This document shows, in pieces, positions 57,706 through 64,000 of a stretch of 64,000 nt of DNA. The DNA is from Staphylococcus auricularis (lineage in GTDB: Bacteria; Bacillota; Bacilli; Staphylococcales; Staphylococcaceae), in contig NZ_LLER01000009.1 of the NCBI RefSeq assembly GCF_001500315.1, forward strand, positions 1 to 64,000, read 5' to 3'. The position numbers were made by a program, and so were the translations under genes. Numbering within the stretch: position 1 is the first letter of the stretch; the number at the start of each line of letters is the position of its first letter. The notes under the pieces are model-generated. The model was given only the letters and a program-made list of their open reading frames with translations. It made no database searches and was not told the DNA's origin.

Positions 57706-58209
57706 TTAGTTTGCTAAATATTTAGATTTAAGATCTTCTGTAGCTACTTTCGGTTCAAAGTCATTCGGCATTTCTTCTGTACGTACCACGAGCACGTCGC
57801 AAGCGGAATGACGCACGATTGCTTCAGATACTGAACCAACGATAAAGCGTTCTACTGCATTCAATCCAGATGTACCACACATGATTAAGTCAACGCCTAC
57901 ATCGACAGCAATTTTTTTAGGAATGATTGCTTTTGGTGAGCCGAATTCAAGAAGTGTAGACACATCTTGTACACCTGCTTCGATCGCTGTTTCTTTGTAA
58001 CCTTGTAATAAGTTCTCAGAGAAATCTTTTGAGCGTTCTGTAAATTGTGCATCATACACTTCGTAAGATGCATACGTTCTTGTATCAATGACATTGACGA
58101 TTGTCAGTTTGGCTTCGTTACGTTTAGCCACTTCTACGGCTTTAAAAAACGCCCATTCTGCTTCGTTTGAACCATCGATTGCGATAAGTATGTTTTTGTA
58201 AGTAGTCAT
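57706..58209 (-). CDS. Universal stress protein (UspA family)
   Basis: 167 residues with the ATP-binding USP fold. The N-terminal strand NILIAIDGSNEAEW and the C-terminal motif CGTSGLNAVERFIVGSVSEAIVR match the G-2x-G-9x-G(S/T) nucleotide-binding pattern. I chose ATG 58209; a GTG lies one codon earlier. RBS AAGGGGG. A minus-strand extended -10 (TGGTATAAT) is at 58238-58246. Divergent from ald. Confidence 0.9.
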   Translation of the reverse strand: MTTYKNILIAIDGSNEAEWAFFKAVEVAKRNEAKLTIVNVIDTRTYASYEVYDAQFTERSKDFSENLLQGYKETAIEAGVQDVSTLLEFGSPKAIIPKKIAVDVGVDLIMCGTSGLNAVERFIVGSVSEAIVRHSACDVLVVRTEEMPNDFEPKVATEDLKSKYLAN

Positions 58210-58298
58210 CACAATTCCCCCTTATCTTTTCACTTCTATTATACCATCATTTACAGAATATTTATATAAATCTTTAATAGTTAAATGTTACAACTTTG

Positions 58299-58312
58299 TG
58301 ATTGCGCTTTCA
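58299..58312 (+). promoter_or_regulatory. cre-like site upstream of ald
   Basis: TGATTGCGCTTTCA matches 12 of 14 cre positions and ends 37 bases before the ald ATG. A -10-like TATAAG lies at 58328-58333 without a clear -35. Confidence 0.4.
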
Positions 58313-58349
58313 CCGTATACGCGTTACTATAAGCATGGAGGTGGATGGA

Positions 58350-59465
58350 ATGATTATAGGTATTCCAAAAGAAATCAAAAATAATGAAAATAGAGTGGGT
58401 TTATCTCCTAGTGGTGTACATGCACTAGTTGATGAAGGACACACTGTCTATGTTGAAAAATCAGCAGGTCTAGGTTCATATTTTGAAGATGAGGATTACA
58501 CTGACGCAGGTGCTGAAATTGTAGATAGCACCAAAGATGTCTGGGATGTAGATATGGTCATCAAAGTTAAAGAACCATTAGAAGAAGAGTTTGACTATTT
58601 CAAAGAAGGACTTATCTTATTTACATATTTACACTTAGCGAACGAAGATAAATTAACAAAAGCGTTAATGGATAAGAAAGTCGTAGCAATTGCTTATGAA
58701 ACAGTTCAACTCTCAGACAATTCATTACCATTACTCACACCTATGAGTGAAGTAGCTGGACGTATGGCTGCGCAAATTGGTGCAGAGTTCTTACAAAAAT
58801 ATAAAGGCGGCTTAGGTATCTTGCTCAGTGGCGTGCCAGGCGTAGATAAAGGTAAAGTAACCATTATCGGTGGTGGCCAAGCAGGTACAAATGCAGCGAA
58901 AATTGCTTTAGGTTTAGGTGCAGACGTTACAATTCTTGATGTTAACCCTAAACGTTTACAAGAACTTGAAGATTTATTTGGTGGACGTGTTCATACAATC
59001 ATGTCTAATCCACTAAATATCGAAGACTGTGTAAAACAAAGTGACTTAGTCATCGGTGCCGTATTAATTCCAGGCGCTAAAGCACCAAGCCTTGTTACAA
59101 AAGACATGGTTAAAGAAATGAAAGAAGGGGCAGTCGTTGTCGATATTGCCATCGACCAAGGTGGTATCTTCGAAACAACAGATAAAATCACAACACATGA
59201 TGACCCTACTTATACAAGACACGGCGTACTTCATTATGCAGTAGCAAATATGCCAGGTGCTGTACCACGTACTTCTACTATCGCATTAAATAATGCGACA
59301 TTACCTTATGCGATCCAACTCGCAAATAAAGGTTACGAAAAAGCATTAAAAGAAAGCGAACCACTAGCTAAAGGTTTAAATACCTTAGATGGTAAATTAA
59401 CAAATGAAGCAGTAGGTGAAGCTTTAGATATAGATTATACAAGTGTTGACGACGTCTTAAAATAA
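58350..59465 (+). CDS. ald: Alanine dehydrogenase
   Basis: 371 residues. Substrate-binding R15, catalytic K74 and H95 (YLHLANE) and the NAD-binding [11 protein letters not shown] loop are in place. It interconverts L-alanine and pyruvate with NAD. ATG 58350 follows GGAGGTGGA; the longer frame at 58302 would include promoter DNA. It is divergent from usp, with a bidirectional terminator downstream. Confidence 0.96.
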   Translation: MIIGIPKEIKNNENRVGLSPSGVHALVDEGHTVYVEKSAGLGSYFEDEDYTDAGAEIVDSTKDVWDVDMVIKVKEPLEEEFDYFKEGLILFTYLHLANEDKLTKALMDKKVVAIAYETVQLSDNSLPLLTPMSEVAGRMAAQIGAEFLQKYKGGLGILLSGVPGVDKGKVTIIGGGQAGTNAAKIALGLGADVTILDVNPKRLQELEDLFGGRVHTIMSNPLNIEDCVKQSDLVIGAVLIPGAKAPSLVTKDMVKEMKEGAVVVDIAIDQGGIFETTDKITTHDDPTYTRHGVLHYAVANMPGAVPRTSTIALNNATLPYAIQLANKGYEKALKESEPLAKGLNTLDGKLTNEAVGEALDIDYTSVDDVLK

Positions 59466-59489
59466 TGACGAGATGAACGTGAACGAAAA

Positions 59490-59534
59490 GAAAGTGGTTT
59501 TGATCGATATATCGGTCAGAAACCACTTTTTTGT
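59490..59534. terminator. Bidirectional terminator between ald and the proline peptidase
   Basis: AAAGTGGTTT pairs with AAACCACTTT, with an inner GATCGATATATCGGTC hairpin, and T runs on both strands. Confidence 0.92.
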
Positions 59535-59553
59535 ATCTTCTTAATAGAATAGC

Positions 59554-60606
59554 TTATTTTTCATATTGTGTAAGTACTTGATAGCCATCTTCTGTGACTA
59601 AAATATCGTCTTCAATACGTACACCAGCCACATTAGGTACATAGATACCTGGTTCAACTGTGACTACCATTCCAGCTACAAATTGATTGTCATTCGTACT
59701 GGAAACATCTTGGTATTCGTGTTCTTCTAACCCTAGACCATGACCTAAGCGGTGAGTGAAGTATTCGCCATAGCCAGCATCTCCGATTATATCTCTGGCA
59801 ATGCGGTCGATGTCTTTGATTGTTACGCCAGGTTTAATTGCTTGGATGGCTTGTTGTTCCGCTTCAAGCACAGTGCGATAAATTTTTTGTGCTTCGTCGC
59901 TCGGTGTACCGAAACGCACTGTACGTGTCATGTCACTGCAGTAATTTTCGTAAACGACACCTAAGTCGAACAACACGTATTCATCTTGTTTGAGTTGTCT
60001 ATCTCCAGGTGTACCGTGTGGTGAAGCGGCATGATCCCCAAATAATACCATCGTATCAAAGCTCATTTCATCTACACCATACGCTTTGATTTCGTACTCA
60101 ATGTGATTAACCACTTCTCTTTCTGTAACGCCTTCTTTAAGGTGATCAACACCGATTTGAATACAGCGGTCTGCAAGGGCACATGCGTGTTGGATTTTTT
60201 CGATTTCATCTGCTGATTTCACATTACGTAATTCTTTGATTGTGAGATCGATATCATCAAATTCTGTTACACCAAACGTTTCAGTTAATTCACGTTGACG
60301 TTTCAATGTTAAGTGTTCCGCTTCGACGAGTAATTTTGAAAATGATTGTGGTGCTTTTGCTAAACCATTTTCAGTGTCTAAATAACCAACGATATCACCT
60401 TCAAATGGCGATTGTTTGACTTCCTCAACTTCAAGTTGTGGACAATATAGTACTTGTTGACCATCCCCTTTAATGAGTAACGCAAGCAAACGCTCATGAG
60501 GCTCACTTAAATAGCCTGTAAGATAAAAGATGTTGAGCGGGGTTGTAATCCACGCTGCGTCGGCTTGTTGTTGTTTGATTTCGTTAATAATTTGTTCTGT
60601 CTTCAT
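59554..60606 (-). CDS. M24-family Xaa-Pro peptidase (PepQ-like)
   Basis: 350 residues: an N-terminal creatinase-like domain (about 1-125) and the pita-bread catalytic domain. The five metal ligands are D214, D225, H289, E318 and E332. Length and lack of an N-terminal extension favour proline dipeptidase (PepQ) or short aminopeptidase P; I cannot decide which. GGAGGAG precedes ATG 60606. Confidence 0.92.
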   Translation of the reverse strand: MKTEQIINEIKQQQADAAWITTPLNIFYLTGYLSEPHERLLALLIKGDGQQVLYCPQLEVEEVKQSPFEGDIVGYLDTENGLAKAPQSFSKLLVEAEHLTLKRQRELTETFGVTEFDDIDLTIKELRNVKSADEIEKIQHACALADRCIQIGVDHLKEGVTEREVVNHIEYEIKAYGVDEMSFDTMVLFGDHAASPHGTPGDRQLKQDEYVLFDLGVVYENYCSDMTRTVRFGTPSDEAQKIYRTVLEAEQQAIQAIKPGVTIKDIDRIARDIIGDAGYGEYFTHRLGHGLGLEEHEYQDVSSTNDNQFVAGMVVTVEPGIYVPNVAGVRIEDDILVTEDGYQVLTQYEK

Positions 60607-60781
60607 GTCTACTCCTCCTGCAATACAATGTTATGCATACTAGTTTAGGGTACTTTGCATGTAAATTCAAAAATGTGTTGCTATTTTGTCAATTTTATTA
60701 TTTTATCCATCAGCGTGGTGTTATAATCGACTTTGAACGTGGTATAAGGAAACGAACGCTATGATAAGGGGAGGACGTTAT

Positions 60782-61471
60782 ATGAAATTATCATTTCATG
60801 GTCAATCAACGATTTATTTTGAAGCAAATGGAAAGAAAGTCATTGTGGATCCATTTATTTCAGGGAACGATAAATCGGATCTAAATGCAGACGAGCTTGC
60901 TGTAGATTACATTATTTTGACACATGGTCATGGAGATCATTTTGGAGATACTGTGGAATTAGCGCAACGAAATGAAGCATTAGTCATTGGGTCAGCTGAG
61001 CTTGCTGATTATTTAACAACGTACAAAGGATTAGAACAAGTGAGACCGATGAATATTGGAGGTAAAGCTGAGTTTGATTTCGGTTCGGTGAAATATGTAC
61101 AAGCGTTCCACAGCTCTAGCTTAACGCATGAAAATGGTATTCCAGTTTATCTAGGTATGCCGATGGGTCTTATTTTAGAGGTAGAAGGGACTACTATTTA
61201 TCATACTGGTGATACAGGCCTATTTAGCGATATGAAACTCATTGCGGACAGACATCCGGTTGATGTTTGCTTCATTCCGATCGGTGACAACTTCACAATG
61301 GGAATCGATGATGCGAGCTATGCGATCAATAACTTTATTAAACCTCGTGTTACCGTACCCATTCATTACAATACATTCCCGTTAATCGAACAAGATCCTA
61401 ACGCGTTTAAAGAAGCAGTCAACGTGGGTGAGGTACAAATTCTAGAACCTGGTGATGAAGTAAAGCTTTAA
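60782..61471 (+). CDS. ytkL: UPF0173 metal-dependent hydrolase (YtkL-like)
   Basis: 229-residue MBL-fold protein. Zinc motif [10 protein letters not shown] (about 52-61), and later HTGDTG and PIHYNTF as further ligands. The substrate is unknown. ATG 60782 has GGGGAGG upstream; an earlier in-frame start overlaps it. Its neighbours ytoI and nrnA are the same in B. subtilis. Confidence 0.93.
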   Translation: MKLSFHGQSTIYFEANGKKVIVDPFISGNDKSDLNADELAVDYIILTHGHGDHFGDTVELAQRNEALVIGSAELADYLTTYKGLEQVRPMNIGGKAEFDFGSVKYVQAFHSSSLTHENGIPVYLGMPMGLILEVEGTTIYHTGDTGLFSDMKLIADRHPVDVCFIPIGDNFTMGIDDASYAINNFIKPRVTVPIHYNTFPLIEQDPNAFKEAVNVGEVQILEPGDEVKL

Positions 61472-61510
61472 GCTGTTTGTGAAAAAAGAGGAAAACTAAA
61501 ATAATCATAA

Positions 61511-61562
61511 AAAATGCACTCTGTTTAGTGAGACGGCTGTCTGACATATAGAGTGCATTTTA
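61511..61562. terminator. Bidirectional terminator between ytkL and usp
   Basis: AAAATGCACTC (61511-61521) pairs with GAGTGCATTTT (61551-61561), with T residues on both strands. Confidence 0.88.
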
Positions 61563-61587
61563 AGTATGTTCAAATACCAATGTTATA

Positions 61588-62001
61588 TTATTTAACAATA
61601 AGAACTGGAATACGCGCGCGTTTAGCTACTTTGTGACTCACGCTACCGAGTACAAATTTTTGTCTGTTATCGGCTTTGCGGTTGCTGAGAACGACAATTT
61701 CAAATTCGCCACTGTTTGCCCGTTTTACTAATTCTTCTTTCGCATTACCACGTACGATTTCTTCTTCATATTTAATGCCATATTCGTCTAAGGTTTGACG
61801 TGTTTTTTCAAGTCCGTTGTGACGTTTCTGTTTAAGCGTTTCCAAATTTACGCCTGATTTAACGGATGTTTGGACGTCTTGCTGACCAATTGTATTCAAG
61901 ATTCTTACTACAGTGTCTTCTCCCGCAAGTTTTGAAATTTCTGCTAAGGCTTTGTCATTTTTGAGTTGCGTATCTACCCCTAATAATATTGATTTATACA
62001 T
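61588..62001 (-). CDS. Universal stress protein, short form
   Basis: 137 residues, UspA fold. The N-terminal strand ILLGVDTQLK, and the C-terminal VLSNRKADNRQKFVLGSVSHKVAKRA is a modified ATP-binding motif. The usual GxxG (as in CGTSG) is replaced by SNRKADN, so ATP binding may be lost. RBS AAAGGAGGT. It is the second USP in the window and distinct from that at 57.7 kb. Confidence 0.85.
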   Translation of the reverse strand: MYKSILLGVDTQLKNDKALAEISKLAGEDTVVRILNTIGQQDVQTSVKSGVNLETLKQKRHNGLEKTRQTLDEYGIKYEEEIVRGNAKEELVKRANSGEFEIVVLSNRKADNRQKFVLGSVSHKVAKRARIPVLIVK

Positions 62002-62214
62002 AAGCCAGACCTCCTTTACTTCATTTTAGTAAATAACCGTCTAATATTGCAATAGAATTTAAAATTTTTACTAATAAAATAGTTGTTATTTTAAAATAAT
62101 TCAATGGTCGCAGTAAAAAGAACAGAATCAAGTGTAATAATGAATGTTATTTCGTTTTTTGGTTTATAGGCGTTATAATTGACTAAAACGTGTCTAATGG
62201 GTGAGGTAAAGAGA

Positions 62215-63507
62215 ATGACGAAACATGAGCAGATATTAAGTTATATAGAATCCTTAAAAATAGGAAGCAAAATCTCAGTACGTAAAATTGCGAAAGATTT
62301 GGCTGTCTCTGAAGGGACTGCTTATCGTGCGATCAAAGATGCGGGACAAATGGGATTAGTCACTGCGATCGATCGTGTAGGCACGGTACGTATTGAGAAA
62401 AAATCTCGTGAGAAGATCGAACAATTGACCTATGGCGAAATCGTTAAAATGATAGATGGCGAAGTGCTCGGTGGTAAGAAAGGTTTAAATAAGACACTGA
62501 CTAAATTTGCGATTGGCGCTATGGAGTTAAAAGACGTTGTTAAATATTTAAGCGACCATACGTTATTAATCGTTGGTAACCGAGAAGATGTACAGATGGA
62601 AGCACTCAAACGCGGGAGCGCCGTATTAATCAGTGGTGGCTTTGGGACATCCAAAGAAATCATCAAATATGCAGATGCACACGAGTTACCGATTATTTCT
62701 TCTAATTACGATTCTTATTTAGTCGCAAATCATATTAACCGCGCGATGTATAATCAACAAATACGTAAAGAAATTCTCATCGTTGAAGACATCAAGAAAC
62801 CTGTCGATGAACAAACTGTCGTTTATGAAAATATGACGCTTGAAGATTATAAATCGCACGCAAGTCAAACCGGACATTCAAGATTCCCTGTAATCGATGA
62901 GGATTGGCATCTCGTAGGGATCATCACGAGTAAGGAAATCATCAAAATGGCGAATGACGATAAAATCTCAGACTTCATGACGAAACCACCCATTAAAGTA
63001 CAAAATTCAACGACCGTCGCAAGTTGCGCGCACATGATGATTTGGGAAGGCATTGAACTATTACCGGTTACAACTTCTTCCAAGAAATTAATCGGGGTCA
63101 TTACAAGAAAAGATGTATTGACCGCAATGCATTTACAAGGGAAGCAACCACAAGTAGGCGAAACGATTAATGATCAAATCGCAAAACACATCACAGTGAC
63201 ACAAGAAGGATTAGAAGTACAATTTACACCGATGTTGATGGATCAATATGGTTTGTTGAGTAAAGCGGTGTTCGTTGCAATTATTGAAGAAGCGGTGCGC
63301 ATTCATTTACGGAAAACCAAAAAACTCGAGATCCTCATTGAAAGTTTATATATCATCTACCTGAAAGCTGTGCAAATTGAGTCAGATATCGATGTACAAT
63401 GTGATATGTTAAACGTCGGTAGAAATTTTGCTAAACTAGAAGTGACAATGACGAGTAAAAATCAAAAAGTGGCTAAAGCAATGATTATGTGTCAGTTAAT
63501 AGATTAA
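62215..63507 (+). CDS. ytoI: YtoI-like regulator: HTH, DRTGG, two CBS, HotDog
   Basis: 430 residues. N-terminal helix-turn-helix (about 5-65; SVRKIAKDLAVSEGTAYRAIKD), a DRTGG domain (about 70-180), two CBS domains (about 195-310; SRFPVIDEDWHLVGIITSKEI and ELLPVTTSSKKLIGVITRKDV) and a HotDog-like C-terminus. The layout suggests a nucleotide-sensing DNA-binding protein, but ligand and targets are unknown. I chose ATG 62215, with GTGAGGT 7 bases upstream; the earlier start lies before the RBS. It precedes nrnA by 39 bases. Confidence 0.9.
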   Translation: MTKHEQILSYIESLKIGSKISVRKIAKDLAVSEGTAYRAIKDAGQMGLVTAIDRVGTVRIEKKSREKIEQLTYGEIVKMIDGEVLGGKKGLNKTLTKFAIGAMELKDVVKYLSDHTLLIVGNREDVQMEALKRGSAVLISGGFGTSKEIIKYADAHELPIISSNYDSYLVANHINRAMYNQQIRKEILIVEDIKKPVDEQTVVYENMTLEDYKSHASQTGHSRFPVIDEDWHLVGIITSKEIIKMANDDKISDFMTKPPIKVQNSTTVASCAHMMIWEGIELLPVTTSSKKLIGVITRKDVLTAMHLQGKQPQVGETINDQIAKHITVTQEGLEVQFTPMLMDQYGLLSKAVFVAIIEEAVRIHLRKTKKLEILIESLYIIYLKAVQIESDIDVQCDMLNVGRNFAKLEVTMTSKNQKVAKAMIMCQLID

Positions 63508-63546
63508 TAATAAGGGATTGTTAACGCAAGAAAGGATGAACGAACT

Positions 63547-64000
63547 ATGGAAGCACAATTTAATGAAATCATGGACGTGATTGAATCTTATGAAACAATC
63601 ATTATTCACCGTCATGTGAGACCGGATCCAGATGCATATGGATCTCAATTAGGATTGAAAGCTTATTTATCACTCAAATTCCCGCAAAAATCAATTTACG
63701 CAGTCGGTGAAACAGAACCTTCACTTGATTTTATCGGGAGTGTAGATGACATTGATGATGCGACTTATAATGATGCACTTGTAATCGTTTGTGATACCGC
63801 AAATGGTCCGAGGGTGAGTGATCAGCGCTATGTAAATGGTGACAAATTGATTAAAATCGATCACCATCCTGCCGTAGATCAATATGGTGACTTGAATTAT
63901 GTAAGCACGGAAGCATCTTCAGCTTCAGAAATTATTTACGACATGATTGCGCATTTTAATGACTTTTCCATCATTGATGGTTCAGTCGCACGTTTATTAT
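63547..64000 (+). CDS. nrnA: Bifunctional oligoribonuclease/pAp phosphatase NrnA, 3' truncated by the window edge
   Basis: First 151 codons, open to the end of the window. DHH phosphoesterase motifs: [14 protein letters not shown] (motif I, ligands H and D), VCDTANG (motif II) and KIDHHP (motif III, the DHH). NrnA degrades nanoRNA and dephosphorylates 3'-phosphoadenosine 5'-phosphate. An AGAAAGGA lies about 10 bases before ATG 63547. The rest of the gene lies beyond the window. Confidence 0.93.
   Translation, partial: MEAQFNEIMDVIESYETIIIHRHVRPDPDAYGSQLGLKAYLSLKFPQKSIYAVGETEPSLDFIGSVDDIDDATYNDALVIVCDTANGPRVSDQRYVNGDKLIKIDHHPAVDQYGDLNYVSTEASSASEIIYDMIAHFNDFSIIDGSVARLL

Overview
The window is a stretch of core chromosome from a low-G+C Firmicute, and every indicator points to the genus Staphylococcus. 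The proteins read as close homologues of S. aureus core proteins (LeuS, MurJ, Fhs, TyrS, CcpA, EzrA, AckA). The gene order ytoP-ytpP-ytpQ-ytpR-sftA-murC-ytxG-ytxH-aroA-ccpA-acuC/acuA-acsA-fhs-tyrS, followed by rpsD-ezrA-nifS-thiI-sppA-tpx-ytxK-ackA and ytkL-ytoI-nrnA, is the conserved staphylococcal/bacillar backbone. Sequence differences from S. aureus suggest another species, perhaps of the hyicus-intermedius group; that placement is inference. I see no rRNA, tRNA, CRISPR array, prophage or intact insertion sequence.

Layout. (1) 1-8.9 kb: end of an MFS transporter, a leucine T-box and leuS, a rhodanese, a small membrane protein, a BaiN-type flavoprotein, then murJ with an RsuA-type pseudouridine synthase and a YtxH protein. 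(2) 9-14.8 kb: pepV-dat, an unexplained structured RNA or leader region, ytmP-trmB, ytnP and a PepSY protein. (3) 14.8-27.7 kb: ytoP-ytpP, ytpQ-ytpR-sftA-murC, ytxG-ytxH behind a probable SigB promoter, a chorismate mutase/DAHP synthase fusion and ccpA. (4) 27.7-35.3 kb: acuC-acuA divergent from acsA, then fhs and a tyrosine T-box with tyrS. (5) 35.3-36.4 kb: a small AT-rich island with an isochorismatase-family gene. (6) 36.4-46.4 kb: htrA, plsC, a NagE-type PTS gene, a HAD protein, serA with an aminotransferase, an OsmC peroxiredoxin, glpQ and rpsD. (7) 46.6-64 kb: msrC, ezrA, nifS-thiI, a TSUP transporter, sppA-RDD, tpx, ytxK, ackA, two usp genes, ald, a proline peptidase, ytkL, ytoI and the first part of nrnA.

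Functional links. Envelope growth and division are served by murJ, murC, sftA, ezrA and plsC. Carbon flow is served by acsA, ackA, ald, fhs and nagE. Here the CcpA gene sits close to cre-like operators, which I read directly upstream of acsA, acuA, fhs and nagE; one of them (fhs) matches all 14 consensus positions. AcuA and AcuC are the acetylase and deacetylase of AcsA, whose target lysine is visible (K546). Sulfur transfer to tRNA is handled by the overlapping pair nifS-thiI.

The points most worth a second look are a roughly 370-nt hairpin-rich region upstream of ytmP, a thiol peroxidase missing four residues of its conserved S-x-D-L-P motif, a LeuRS editing-site His replaced by Gly, a repeat-built YtxH protein, and the AT-rich island after tyrS. 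No clearly new multi-gene system is present. Positions, motifs and repeats are read from the sequence; family functions come from general knowledge; no database search was possible.
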